This document shows positions 25,694 through 33,992 of a DNA stretch of 59,091 nucleotides, one piece after another (position 1 is the first letter of the stretch; each line of letters starts with the position of its first letter). The notes under the pieces are model-generated. The model ran no database searches. It had not been told where the DNA came from and saw nothing but the letters and a program-made list of their open reading frames with translations. The stretch covers positions 1 to 59,091 of the forward strand of contig JAAWEH010000019.1 in NCBI GenBank assembly GCA_022794215.1. Reading direction: 5' to 3'. The stretch is from Oscillospiraceae bacterium. Lineage in GTDB: Bacteria; Bacillota; Clostridia; Oscillospirales; Oscillospiraceae. A program made the position numbers and the translations under genes.

Positions 25694-26572
25694 ATGGAAA
25701 ACACAGAACAACCCCAACCCCTTTCCCGCACCCTCAAGGATTTGGCCTGGATGTCTCTGGGCGCTGCGCTGGTGGCTGTGGGAGTTTACTTTTTCAAGTT
25801 CCCCAACCACTTTTCCATGGGCGGGGTGTCGGGCCTGTCCATCTTACTGGGGCAGTTGATCCCCGCCTCTATTGTCACTCCGGGATTTTTGAACACGGTC
25901 ATCAATGTGTTTTACTTGATCCTGGGCTTTTTCTTTCTGGATAAGGGCTTTGGTTTCCGGACGGTCTATGCCTCCCTGTTTTATTCGGTTCTGGTACAGC
26001 TTTTGGAGCATTTTTGCCCCCTGTCCTCCCCCCTTACGAACCAGAAGATGCTGGAGCTCTTTTTCGCTGTGATCCTGCCCGCTTTGGGGGCGGCCATCCT
26101 CTTTAACCTGGGCTCCTCCACCGGCGGAACCGACATTATGGCCATGATCCTGAAAAAGTACACTGGGCTGGATGTGGGGCGGGCTTTGCTGGTTTCCGAC
26201 GTGCTCATCGCCGCCGCTGCCCTGTTTATTTTTGACATTGAGACGGGACTGTTCTCTCTGCTGGGTCTGGCTTTAAAGTCGGTGATGGTAGACACCGTCA
26301 TTGAGTCTTTGAACCGCCGCAAGTCTTTTACTGTGGTAACCCATGATCCCAAACCTGTCTGCCACTTTATCAACGAGGACCTCCACCGGGGCGCCACCGT
26401 TTGGAAGGGGCAGGGCGCTTACACCGGGCAGGAGCAGTATATTATCCTCACCGCCCTTTCCCGGCATCAGGCAGTTCTTCTGCGCAACTATTTGAAACAG
26501 ACCGATCCCCACGCCTTTATGCTAATTACCAACTCCAGCGAGATTTTCGGAAAGGGCTTTTTGCGGGCCTGA
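25694..26572 (+). CDS. YitT-family membrane protein with C-terminal DUF2179 domain
   Basis: This 292-residue protein has five or six membrane segments (about 18-200), including the family patterns FPNHFSMGGVSGLSILLGQL and FNLGSSTGGTDIMAMILKKY, and a C-terminal cytosolic DUF2179 domain of about 90 residues (LHRGATVWKGQGAYTGQEQY). Members are widespread and numerous in Firmicutes; their transported substrate is unknown. AGGAGG is nine bases upstream of the ATG at 25694. Likely co-transcribed with the SLH/GH18 gene and ended by the next terminator. Confidence 0.85.
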   Translation: MENTEQPQPLSRTLKDLAWMSLGAALVAVGVYFFKFPNHFSMGGVSGLSILLGQLIPASIVTPGFLNTVINVFYLILGFFFLDKGFGFRTVYASLFYSVLVQLLEHFCPLSSPLTNQKMLELFFAVILPALGAAILFNLGSSTGGTDIMAMILKKYTGLDVGRALLVSDVLIAAAALFIFDIETGLFSLLGLALKSVMVDTVIESLNRRKSFTVVTHDPKPVCHFINEDLHRGATVWKGQGAYTGQEQYIILTALSRHQAVLLRNYLKQTDPHAFMLITNSSEIFGKGFLRA

Positions 26573-26612
26573 ATTGGGGAGAATGGTTCCATTTGGGACA
26601 GCAGTCCTTCAA

Positions 26613-26645
26613 AAAAGCGGTCTATCCAAAAGGATAGGCCGCTTT
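26613..26645 (+). terminator. Terminator after the YitT-family gene
   Basis: Arms of about 15 bases (AAAAGCGGTCTATCC / GGATAGGCCGCTTTT, one G-T pair) close on AAAA. They are followed by a T-rich region at 26651-26658. Confidence 0.75.
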
Positions 26646-26811
26646 TGCGATCCTTTTTCCCTCAGGGCTTACAAATTTCCCCGACGGTTTGGATATCACT
26701 CCGGGGGGAGTCCTTCTCCACCCCGGATTTTGACACCTTGGAGCAGGATCTTAACTCTTTGAGGAAATATTTCCCCTTCGACTTTGTTCCCCTTCTTTCC
26801 CTATCAAGAAA

Positions 26812-26834
26812 TGGTAAAATCTGGATATCCAGAT
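26812..26834 (+). promoter_or_regulatory. Extended -10 and 16-bp palindrome ahead of noc
   Basis: An extended -10, TGGTAAAAT (26812-26820), is overlapped by the perfect palindrome ATCTGGATATCCAGAT (26819-26834), which covers the expected transcription start. This looks like an operator; the binding protein is unknown. It does not match the Noc site (ATTTCCCGGGAAAT type) or parS. Confidence 0.45.
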
Positions 26835-26861
26835 GAAACCATTGGGAAAGAAGGGATTTTT

Positions 26862-27653
26862 ATGCCATTTCTCCGTAAAAAGGGGCTTTTTGAAAGCACC
26901 AGGGTTCTGTTCCTGCCCATTGACCAAATCACACCCAATCCGGCGCAGCCGAGAAAGCTCTTTTCCTCCCAGGGACTCTCTGAGTTGGCCGAGAGCATCG
27001 CTGCCCACGGGATCCTTCAGCCCTTGTCGGTTCGACGGATCTCCTCGGGCTATGAGCTGATCTCAGGGGAGCGGCGGCTTCGGGCGGCGAAGCTGGCGGG
27101 ACTTCATGAGGTTCCTTGCCTGGTGGTTTCGGCGGATGAGGCCCAGTCCTCCCTGCTGGCCTTGATCGAAAATGTACAGCGGCGGGATCTGGACTTCTGG
27201 GAGGAGGCCATGGCCATTCAACTGCTGCTGGAATCCACCGGGCTCTCTCAGGAAGCCCTGGCCAAGCAGCTGGGAAAGTCTCAGTCCTCGGTCGCCAACA
27301 AGCTGCGGCTTTTGAAGCTATCCCCCGGCGCACTGACCCTCTTGCGGCAGAACGGACTTACCGAGCGGCACGCCCGGGCTCTTTTGCGGCTTCCCGCCAC
27401 GGAACAGGAAGCCGCTGTTCAGTATATTGTGGAGCACGATTTGACCGTAGCCAAAACCGAGGAACATGTAGAGGCCATCCTTCATCCTGCACCCAGGCGG
27501 GCCAAGCCCACCTTTTTGCTGAAGGACGTCCGCTTTTTTCTGAATACGGTGAACCGGGGGCTGTCCCTCATGCAGAGCGCTGGGGTACAGGCCGACTGTA
27601 ACCGGCAGGATACCCCGGAAGCCATCCTGCTCACCATCCGTATTCCCCGGTGA
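26862..27653 (+). CDS. noc: Nucleoid occlusion protein Noc (ParB/Spo0J paralogue)
   Basis: This 263-residue ParB-family CTP-switch protein has the CTP-binding N-domain (about 18-110) with PAQPRKLFS, GILQPLSVRR, GYELISGERRLRAAKLAG and the ENVQRRDLDFWEEA segment, then a helix-turn-helix near 130-160 (LSQEALAKQLGKSQSSVANK) and a C-terminal dimer region. I call it Noc, not ParB, because a second, better ParB follows soj, and because noc commonly sits just upstream of soj-spo0J. In Noc the N-terminal dozen residues (here MPFLRKKGLF) bind membrane; that stretch is suitably basic and hydrophobic. Confidence 0.82.
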   Translation: MPFLRKKGLFESTRVLFLPIDQITPNPAQPRKLFSSQGLSELAESIAAHGILQPLSVRRISSGYELISGERRLRAAKLAGLHEVPCLVVSADEAQSSLLALIENVQRRDLDFWEEAMAIQLLLESTGLSQEALAKQLGKSQSSVANKLRLLKLSPGALTLLRQNGLTERHARALLRLPATEQEAAVQYIVEHDLTVAKTEEHVEAILHPAPRRAKPTFLLKDVRFFLNTVNRGLSLMQSAGVQADCNRQDTPEAILLTIRIPR

Positions 27654-27666
27654 TCTTGTTTGAAAT

Positions 27667-27682
27667 TGTTTCACGTGAAACA
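27667..27682. other. parS site 1
   Basis: A perfect TGTTTCACGTGAAACA, the consensus ParB-loading site, within a 22-bp perfect palindrome (27664-27685). It lies just after the noc stop codon. Confidence 0.95.
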
Positions 27683-27696
27683 ATTCCCCCCTCACA

Positions 27697-27731
27697 CCCC
27701 AAATGTTTCACGTGAAACATTTGGGGTTTTT
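27697..27731 (+). other. parS site 2 inside a terminator-like palindrome
   Basis: The 16-bp parS at 27704-27719 lies at the centre of a 32-bp perfect palindrome (27696-27727) whose outer arms are ACCCCAAA and TTTGGGGT, followed by more T (27728-27731). The structure should act as an intrinsic terminator for noc while also being a ParB site. soj's promoter follows at once. Confidence 0.9.
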
Positions 27732-27743
27732 CTTTTCTATCTA

Positions 27744-27772
27744 TTGAAAACCGTCTCTATTCTGGGTATAAT
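27744..27772 (+). promoter_or_regulatory. Promoter of soj-spo0J
   Basis: TTGAAA (27744-27749), 17 bp, perfect TATAAT (27767-27772). It starts 17 bases past the parS 2 palindrome, so ParB loading could affect it. Confidence 0.75.
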
Positions 27773-27816
27773 AGATCTCACGACCCAAAATTACCAGAAA
27801 GAAAGGATGTGCGGCC

Positions 27817-28581
27817 ATGGCAAAACGGATCGCCATCGTCAATCAGAAGGGCGGCGTGGGGAAAACCACCACCTGCGTCAACCTGGCTTCTGCCTTGCGC
27901 GCCAAAGGAAAGCGGGTTCTGCTCTGTGATTTTGACCCCCAGGCCAACGCCACTTCCGGCCTTGGCGTGGATAAAACCACCGCTACCCCCAGCATTTATG
28001 AGGTGCTGATCGAGGGAGTGGAGTGCCGGAAAAGCATTGTGAAAACTCCTTTTTGCGATGTGATTCCGGTGAACAAGTCTTTGGCGGGCGCCGGTATTGA
28101 GATGATCGGGATTGCTGACCGGGAGCATCTGCTGCAAAAGGCGTTGGAGAGTGTGTCCGGAGATTACGACTATATCCTCATCGACTGCCCCCCTTCCCTG
28201 GAACTGCTGACGCTGAACGGTCTGTGTGCGGCCCATTCGGTATTGGTTCCGGTACAGTGTGAATACTATGCCCTGGAGGGGCTCAGCGATCTGTTGAGCA
28301 CAGTGCGGATCGTAAAGCGGTCTTTGAACCCGGAGATCTCTATGGAAGGTGTCTTGCTTACCATGTACGACAGCCGCACCAACCTAAGCATGCAGGTGGC
28401 CGAGGAGGTCAAGCGTCACTTCCCCGGTCAGGTCTACGCCACGGTGATCCCCCGGACGGTTCGTCTGTCTGAGGCTCCCAGCCACGGCAAGCCCATCGAC
28501 GCCTACGATCCCTATTCCCGGGGAACCGAGGCTTATCGAAACCTGGCGGATGAGATCATCGCCGGAAACGGCAATACATAA
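27817..28581 (+). CDS. soj: Chromosome partitioning ATPase ParA/Soj
   Basis: This 254-residue deviant Walker-A ATPase has KGGVGKTT (residues 11-18), Walker A' in LCDFDPQANAT and Walker B in YILIDCPPSLELLT. It binds DNA as an ATP dimer and is released by ParB, moving origins apart and (in Bacillus) regulating DnaA and sporulation. AAAGGATG precedes the ATG. It lies between parS sites 1-2 and the parB gene. Confidence 0.95.
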   Translation: MAKRIAIVNQKGGVGKTTTCVNLASALRAKGKRVLLCDFDPQANATSGLGVDKTTATPSIYEVLIEGVECRKSIVKTPFCDVIPVNKSLAGAGIEMIGIADREHLLQKALESVSGDYDYILIDCPPSLELLTLNGLCAAHSVLVPVQCEYYALEGLSDLLSTVRIVKRSLNPEISMEGVLLTMYDSRTNLSMQVAEEVKRHFPGQVYATVIPRTVRLSEAPSHGKPIDAYDPYSRGTEAYRNLADEIIAGNGNT

Positions 28582-28587
28582 CTTCGT

Positions 28588-28645
28588 GGGCTGCAGATTC
28601 GTTCTCTGTGCGGGAGCGGTTTTGCTGCGTTGCAGCCCTGTTTTT
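28588..28645 (+). terminator. Long-loop hairpin between soj and spo0J
   Basis: GGGCTGCA (28588-28595) pairs with TGCAGCCC (28631-28638), followed by TGTTTTTA. The 35-base loop makes it weak, so it may give partial termination or attenuation ahead of parB. Confidence 0.45.
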
Positions 28646-28673
28646 ACCACATATATTAGAAAGGAATGATCAT

Positions 28674-29570
28674 ATGGCAAAGGAACGTGGCTTGGGCAAG
28701 GGCCTGGGCGCCCTTTTGGGGGACGCCGTTCTTCAGACCCAGCAGGAGGGGCAGGGCTCCTTTTCCCTGCCGATCTCACAGGTTCAGCCGGGATTGAACC
28801 AGCCCCGGAAGCGGTTTGACGAGGCGGCGCTGGCAGATCTGGCTGATTCTGTCCGTACCCACGGCATCATCCAGCCCCTTACCGTTCGGCGGTTGGGATC
28901 CGGCTACTATCAGATCATCGCCGGTGAGCGGCGGTGGCGGGCGGCAAAGCTGGCAGGATTGAAGGAAGTCCCCGCTGTGGTCATTGAGGCTGATGACCGG
29001 AAGGTCATGGAGCTGGGACTCATTGAAAACCTCCAGCGGGAGGATCTGAATCCCATTGAGGAGGCCAACGGCTATAAGGTTTTGATCGAGGATTACGGTC
29101 TAACCCAGGAGGAGGTCTCCCTTCGGGTGGGCAAGTCCCGCTCGGCGGTGGCCAATGCCACCCGGCTTTTGGAGCTGCCTGACCCGGTACAGCAACTTTT
29201 GGAGGAGGGCAGCTTGTCCGCCGGACATGCCCGGGCCATTCTGTCCGCACCCAACCGCTCTGTACAGCGGAACCTGGCCCAGCGGGTCATTGATGACGGT
29301 CTGTCCGTTCGGCAGACCGAACAACTGGCCAAGCGGATGGCCCAGCAGGAGGACGCCATCCCTCCCAAGCCGGAGGCTGATCCCTTCCGCATCTACCGGG
29401 ACGTCGCTGCCAAGGAGCTGTCCGAGCGGTTTGGCCGGAAGGTCTCCATCATCAAGGGCTCCAAAAAGGGACGGGTGGAACTGGAATACTATGATGACGA
29501 CGACCTCAACGCCCTGTTGGATCTGCTGGAACAGGTAAAGAGTTCCCCGAAGGGAGGCTCTAAGGCTTGA
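28674..29570 (+). CDS. spo0J: Chromosome partitioning protein ParB/Spo0J
   Basis: This 298-residue ParB begins with the family-typical MAKERGLGKGLGALLGD, important for stimulating ParA. The CTP-binding domain follows (QPRKRFD, GIIQPLTVRRLGSGYYQIIA, GERRWRAAKLAGL, ENLQREDLNPIEEANGY), then the helix-turn-helix that reads parS (LTQEEVSLRVGKSRSAVANA) and a C-terminal dimer domain. It loads at the parS sites found here and spreads as a clamp. AAAGGAATGATCAT precedes the ATG. Its stop overlaps the next gene's TTG start. Confidence 0.95.
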   Translation: MAKERGLGKGLGALLGDAVLQTQQEGQGSFSLPISQVQPGLNQPRKRFDEAALADLADSVRTHGIIQPLTVRRLGSGYYQIIAGERRWRAAKLAGLKEVPAVVIEADDRKVMELGLIENLQREDLNPIEEANGYKVLIEDYGLTQEEVSLRVGKSRSAVANATRLLELPDPVQQLLEEGSLSAGHARAILSAPNRSVQRNLAQRVIDDGLSVRQTEQLAKRMAQQEDAIPPKPEADPFRIYRDVAAKELSERFGRKVSIIKGSKKGRVELEYYDDDDLNALLDLLEQVKSSPKGGSKA

Positions 29571-30103
29571 CACAGCAAAATTCAGGGGGCCGGCGGCAGG
29601 CCCAGCGTCCCCGCCCTCAGCGCCGCACGCCGGTTATGGGCTATCTGCTGATCCTTTTTGCGGTGGCGTTTCTGCTGCTGCTGTTTGCCTATTTCCAGCA
29701 GCAGCGGGCCAATTCCGAGGCGGCTGACGACGCCCAGCAAAAATCCGCCTCCGCTTTGCAGTCCATTCAAAATTTGATGAATGACAACGAGCTTCTGGGC
29801 AACCAAAACCAGGAACTTCAGGATCAGGTGGCTGAGCTGGAGGAGCAAAACCAAACCCTTCAGAGCCAGGCCCAGGCCTCCGGCGACCAGGCCGTTCAGC
29901 TGGGCAAGGCGGTGGAGGCCATGCAGTGGTTTTGGCAGATCAATGAGGCCTACGCCCGGGGTCGCTATACTACGACGCGAAATCTTATCGAGCAGTTTGA
30001 GCCCCTGGGCCTGCGGGAGGCTCTGCCCACCGAGAACACCACCGGCACCGACCGGTTCTCCCCTGCGAATCGGTATGCGGAGATTTACAACGCTCTATAT
30101 TAA
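29567..30103 (+). CDS. Membrane-anchored coiled-coil protein of unknown function, parB-coupled
   Basis: This 178-residue protein has a basic, Gln/Arg-rich N-terminus, one membrane helix (about 25-43) and a coiled coil (about 55-110: LMNDNELLGNQNQELQDQVA, then ELEEQNQTLQSQAQ), with a short C-terminal domain. It should sit with its coiled coil outside the membrane. The start is TTG, in a TTGA overlap with the spo0J stop, preceded by GGGAGG. Division proteins such as FtsL/DivIC share this shape, but I see no family signature. parS 3 follows directly. Confidence 0.65.
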   Translation: MTQQNSGGRRQAQRPRPQRRTPVMGYLLILFAVAFLLLLFAYFQQQRANSEAADDAQQKSASALQSIQNLMNDNELLGNQNQELQDQVAELEEQNQTLQSQAQASGDQAVQLGKAVEAMQWFWQINEAYARGRYTTTRNLIEQFEPLGLREALPTENTTGTDRFSPANRYAEIYNALY

Positions 30104-30110
30104 GCCCCGC

Positions 30111-30142
30111 TTTTAAAATGTTTCACGTGAAACATTTTAAAA
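30111..30142. other. parS site 3 within a 32-bp perfect palindrome
   Basis: The parS TGTTTCACGTGAAACA (30119-30134) is extended on both sides by TTTTAAAA-type arms to a perfect 32-bp palindrome. It lies eight bases after the stop of the coiled-coil gene. Confidence 0.95.
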
Positions 30143-30171
30143 ACCCACTCCATATTCGCAAGTTCCTTTTT

Positions 30172-30205
30172 TCCCCACAATAGCTGATAACCGCTTTTGT
30201 GGGGA
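30172..30205. other. Hairpin in the serS leader
   Basis: TCCCCACAA / TTGTGGGGA are perfect 9-base arms around a 16-base loop, about 35 bases before serS. A T-rich run (CATTTTATCTTTT) comes after it. It may be a weak terminator for the upstream operon. No T-box motif is present. Confidence 0.4.
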
Positions 30206-30238
30206 ACTCCCATTTTATCTTTTATGAGGTGAATCATT

Positions 30239-31543
30239 ATGCTGGACATTAAGTTTGTTCGGGACAATCCTGAAGTCGTCAAAGAGAATATCAAAAAGAA
30301 GTTCCAGGAGGCCAAATTGCCTTTGGTGGACGAGGTCATCGCCCTGGACAAGGAAAACCGGGAGACCATCCAGGCCGCCCAGGATCTGCGCACCGCCCGG
30401 AATGCCAAGAGCAAACAGGTTGGTGTGCTTATGGGTCAGGCCAAGAAGGATCCCTCTAAGCTGGCGGAGGCCGAGCAGCTCAAGGCCGAAGTGAAGGCGG
30501 ACGCCGATACTTTGGCCGCCCTGGAGGAGAAGGAAGTTGAGCTGGCCGAAAAGATCCGGAAGATTATGCTGGTCATCCCCAACATTATCGACCCCAGCGT
30601 GCCCATCGGCCCCGACGATTCCGCTAACGTAGAGGTGGAACGGTTCGGAGAAGCCAAGATCCCTGATTTCCCCATCCCCTACCACACCGAGATCATGGAG
30701 AGCTTCGACGGCATCGACCTGGATGCAGCGGGACGGGTGTCCGGCAGCGGCTTTTACTATCTGCTGGGGGACATTGCCCGGCTCCACGAGGCAGTGCTGG
30801 CCTATGGCCGGGACTTTATGATCTCCAAGGGCTTTACCTACTGCATCCCCCCCTTCATGATCCATGGCAACGTGGTGGAGGGCGTTATGAGCCAGACCGA
30901 CATGGATGCTATGATGTACAAGATCGAGGGGGAGGATCTCTACCTCATCGGCACCAGTGAGCACTCCATGATCGGCCGGTTTATCGACCAGATCGTTCCC
31001 GAGGCCAAGCTGCCCCAGACCCTCACCTCCTACTCCCCCTGCTTCCGGAAGGAGAAGGGCTCCCACGGACTGGAGGAGCGGGGGGTCTACCGCATCCACC
31101 AGTTTGAGAAGCAGGAGATGATCGTGGTCTGCAAACCTGAGGAGAGTAAGGATTGGTACGAGAAGCTCTGGCGGTACTCGGTAGAGCTGTTCCGGAACTT
31201 CGATATCCCTGTGCGCCAGCTGGAGTGCTGCTCCGGCGACCTGGCCGACCTGAAGGTGAAGTCCTGCGACATCGAGGCCTGGAGCCCCCGGCAGCAGAAG
31301 TATTTTGAGGTCTGCTCCTGCTCCAACCTGGGTGACGCCCAGGCGAGAAGGCTGAAAATCCGCTACAAGGACGAGGAGGGCAAGATTCAGCTCTGCCACA
31401 CCCTGAACAACACCTGTGTGGCCCCTCCCCGGATGCTCATCGCCCTGCTGGAAAATAACCTCCAGGCCGACGGTAGCGTAAAGATCCCCGAAGTGCTATG
31501 GCCCTATATGGGCGGCACCAAGGCGCTGACGCCCAAGGCGTAA
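30239..31543 (+). CDS. serS: Seryl-tRNA synthetase
   Basis: This 434-residue class II synthetase charges tRNA-Ser (and the tRNA for selenocysteine). The N-terminal tRNA-binding long coiled coil covers about 30-105. The catalytic core has the GTSEHSMIGRF segment, motif 2 CFRKEKGSHGLEERGVYRIH and motif 3 NNTCVAPPRMLIALLEN. Length is normal. GAGGTG lies before the ATG. An SLH gene starts 46 bp downstream with no terminator, so the two are probably one transcript. Confidence 0.96.
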   Translation: MLDIKFVRDNPEVVKENIKKKFQEAKLPLVDEVIALDKENRETIQAAQDLRTARNAKSKQVGVLMGQAKKDPSKLAEAEQLKAEVKADADTLAALEEKEVELAEKIRKIMLVIPNIIDPSVPIGPDDSANVEVERFGEAKIPDFPIPYHTEIMESFDGIDLDAAGRVSGSGFYYLLGDIARLHEAVLAYGRDFMISKGFTYCIPPFMIHGNVVEGVMSQTDMDAMMYKIEGEDLYLIGTSEHSMIGRFIDQIVPEAKLPQTLTSYSPCFRKEKGSHGLEERGVYRIHQFEKQEMIVVCKPEESKDWYEKLWRYSVELFRNFDIPVRQLECCSGDLADLKVKSCDIEAWSPRQQKYFEVCSCSNLGDAQARRLKIRYKDEEGKIQLCHTLNNTCVAPPRMLIALLENNLQADGSVKIPEVLWPYMGGTKALTPKA

Positions 31544-31589
31544 ACGCGGATCTCGCCGCCTTGCCGCGCCCCACAAGAAAGGAGCGCCT

Positions 31590-33989
31590 ATGAAAAAGCT
31601 GGTTTTGTCCGCCCTGTTGGCCCTGTGTCTGGCCCTCCCCCTCCCCGCCTTTGCGGTGGAGGAAGGGACTGCCCAGACCTATGAAGAGGCGGTGGCCCTG
31701 ATCCGGGATACCGGACATTACGCCGTGGAGACCTTTCTGGACACCGACCTTTGCTCCATATTCCTCTATCGCGCCATCGGAACGCCCCATAGCGCCTATC
31801 ACTATCTGACGGTGGTCTATAAGGCCGGCTCGCCCCTGGGGGAGGGCGCGCAGATTGTCCTTCCGCTGCGCCCCGACATCGAGCTTTGGGGCACCACCCT
31901 GGCTCCCACCCTCATGGGGCTGAGCGAGGACGAGAGTTACTTGCGCTACTCCTACCATACCCCGGGCCTTGGCGAGGACATCTACTCTGTCCATCTCTCC
32001 ACCGGGGAGGTGACCATGGCCCACGTGCCCCCCTCCCATGAGGAGCTGGTGGACAGCCGCACCTGGGGGTACACGGTGGAGCAGCAGCTGGAGGCTCCCC
32101 CCTGCACGGTGCTCCTGATGTGGTCCGACCTGATGGACCTGCCGGAGACGGATCAGGTTCGGGATTACGTGCTGGAACTGGTCTTCTGGGAGGAGATCCC
32201 GGGAAAGCCCCAGACCCAGCGCCTGCTGCTGCCCAGCACCGCAGCGGTAGAGGGGGAATATGCTTCTCAATATCCCACTCACCGGGCTCCCGACCGGCTT
32301 TCCCTCAATGAGGACGGCTCGGTGCTGACCTATGTGTACGCCTTTGACGAGCCCCTTTTCAACGCCAACGGAGACTTGCTCCACGACTCCGGCGCCTACA
32401 CCTACCGGGTGGACACCGCCACCGGGGAACTCAGCGTGACCCACGCTCCCCTTCCGGAGGCGGTCTCCTTCTCCGATGTGCCCCCGGACAGCTGGTTTGC
32501 CCAGGGGGTGGCTACCTGCGCCCGGGAGGGCATCATGGTGGGCACCGGGGAGGATACCTTTTCCCAGGAGGCTACCCTTACCTACCCCGAGTGCGTTATG
32601 CTGGCCTATCGCCTCTATGACAAGGCTCACGGCGGGGACGGCTCCCTGCTGAAGGCCCCGGAGGATTGGAGCTACATGACCATCGACACCGACGACGGTC
32701 AGCTCCACCACGAGGGCTTTGCCGGGGACTCCAACGTGTGGGGCTATACCTCCCTGACCGGCGGGGAGGAGCGGTATATCTTTGTCAGGCCCAAGGACAT
32801 GGAGATGCTGAACCAGTTCCACAACTATCACGGCTTTGGGGATTGCGGAGCCACGGTGACCCTGGAAGGACAAACCTACCACGGTACCGTGGTCATGACC
32901 CGGCAGATCGCCTACCAGACCTATTACTTCACCTTCCGGCCCGACGACCCCCAGGTCACCGATATTCTTATCGATGCCCAGGAGATCCCCGCCGGGGACA
33001 AGTGGTGGCGGGATCTGGCCTACACCGTCCGGCAGCGGGGATGGGAGGAGCTTTTTTCCTTGTATCCCCAGTCCCACACTGCCATCCGCCACACCTTTGC
33101 CAACCAGCTGGACGCCGTGGTGGATCTGCCCCAGCGGTTTGAAGTGGAGACCATCCCCGACCTGAGCCGGGAGTACGCCCCGGAGGTTTTCCGCCTCTAT
33201 GAGGCGGGCATTTTAGGGGGCACCGACGACTACGGCACCTTCTCCGGCGGCGGGGAGTTGACCCGGGCGGAGGCCGCCGTCATGGTGGCCCGGGTGCTGG
33301 AGGAGGGCCAGCGGCTCAAAGAGCCCCCCAAGCCCATGCCCGTTGTCGGCCCGGAAAGTTACACCCTTACCTATCTGGCGGAGGGACACATCCTCCATTT
33401 CATAAGTTCCACCACCTTCCCCCTCTGCCCCATCTACCGATCCACAGAGGAGGATCCCTATGAGCCCCTGGGGCTGCTGACCCTGGAGGGGGAGCTGCTG
33501 CCCTGGACGGCGGAGGGAATGGAGCTTTCCTCTCTGGAACGGCAGGGGCCCTACCTGATGGCCTATTTCCGGCGGGAGGAACCCAATTACCAATATACCA
33601 CAGGAGTTCTGGACGAGACCGGGCGGTGGATCGTGCCGCCGGGAGAGTTTGAATCGGTCTGGCCCCGGGCAGAGGGCTTTGGGGCCAGCAGCGGATCCAA
33701 TGAGGACTACCGGGCCTTTTTGCTGGATAGCCAGGGGCAGGTTCTGTCCCAGACGGATCGGGAGGATCCGGCCCTGGCGGCGGTGGATCTGCCCGTCCCG
33801 GAGCCCTGGGGTGGTTTGACCGCCCCCAACAGCTGGGTTTCCGGCCAGCGGTACTACCAGCGGCCCGACGGCTCCCCCGCCAGCGGCTGGTTTGACGACT
33901 GCGGCCAGCTCGGCCCAGACGGCCGGGGGTTTGTGGAGAAGGACGGCAAGATCTACCGCATCCAATTCGGGATAAGGGAGGAAGAATAA
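31590..33989 (+). CDS. Large secreted SLH-domain protein
   Basis: The 799-residue product has a signal peptide (cleavage near AFA, residue 22), a beta-rich N-domain of about 265 residues, an SLH motif near 294-340 (FSDVPPDSWFAQGVATCARE), an inserted beta-rich stretch of about 110 residues, a degenerate second SLH and a third near 532-575 (YEAGILGGTDDYGTF, LTRAEAAVMVARVL). A C-terminal beta-rich region ends GFVEKDGKIYRIQFG, almost the same ending as the next gene. It should attach to wall polymers. Separated from the next SLH gene by three bases; likely in the serS transcript. Confidence 0.75.
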   Translation: MKKLVLSALLALCLALPLPAFAVEEGTAQTYEEAVALIRDTGHYAVETFLDTDLCSIFLYRAIGTPHSAYHYLTVVYKAGSPLGEGAQIVLPLRPDIELWGTTLAPTLMGLSEDESYLRYSYHTPGLGEDIYSVHLSTGEVTMAHVPPSHEELVDSRTWGYTVEQQLEAPPCTVLLMWSDLMDLPETDQVRDYVLELVFWEEIPGKPQTQRLLLPSTAAVEGEYASQYPTHRAPDRLSLNEDGSVLTYVYAFDEPLFNANGDLLHDSGAYTYRVDTATGELSVTHAPLPEAVSFSDVPPDSWFAQGVATCAREGIMVGTGEDTFSQEATLTYPECVMLAYRLYDKAHGGDGSLLKAPEDWSYMTIDTDDGQLHHEGFAGDSNVWGYTSLTGGEERYIFVRPKDMEMLNQFHNYHGFGDCGATVTLEGQTYHGTVVMTRQIAYQTYYFTFRPDDPQVTDILIDAQEIPAGDKWWRDLAYTVRQRGWEELFSLYPQSHTAIRHTFANQLDAVVDLPQRFEVETIPDLSREYAPEVFRLYEAGILGGTDDYGTFSGGGELTRAEAAVMVARVLEEGQRLKEPPKPMPVVGPESYTLTYLAEGHILHFISSTTFPLCPIYRSTEEDPYEPLGLLTLEGELLPWTAEGMELSSLERQGPYLMAYFRREEPNYQYTTGVLDETGRWIVPPGEFESVWPRAEGFGASSGSNEDYRAFLLDSQGQVLSQTDREDPALAAVDLPVPEPWGGLTAPNSWVSGQRYYQRPDGSPASGWFDDCGQLGPDGRGFVEKDGKIYRIQFGIREEE

Positions 33990-33992
33990 GCT

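Noticed and set aside
30135-30238. T-box ahead of serS
   Set aside because: No GGTGGNACC motif and the leader is too short; only a 9-bp hairpin is present.
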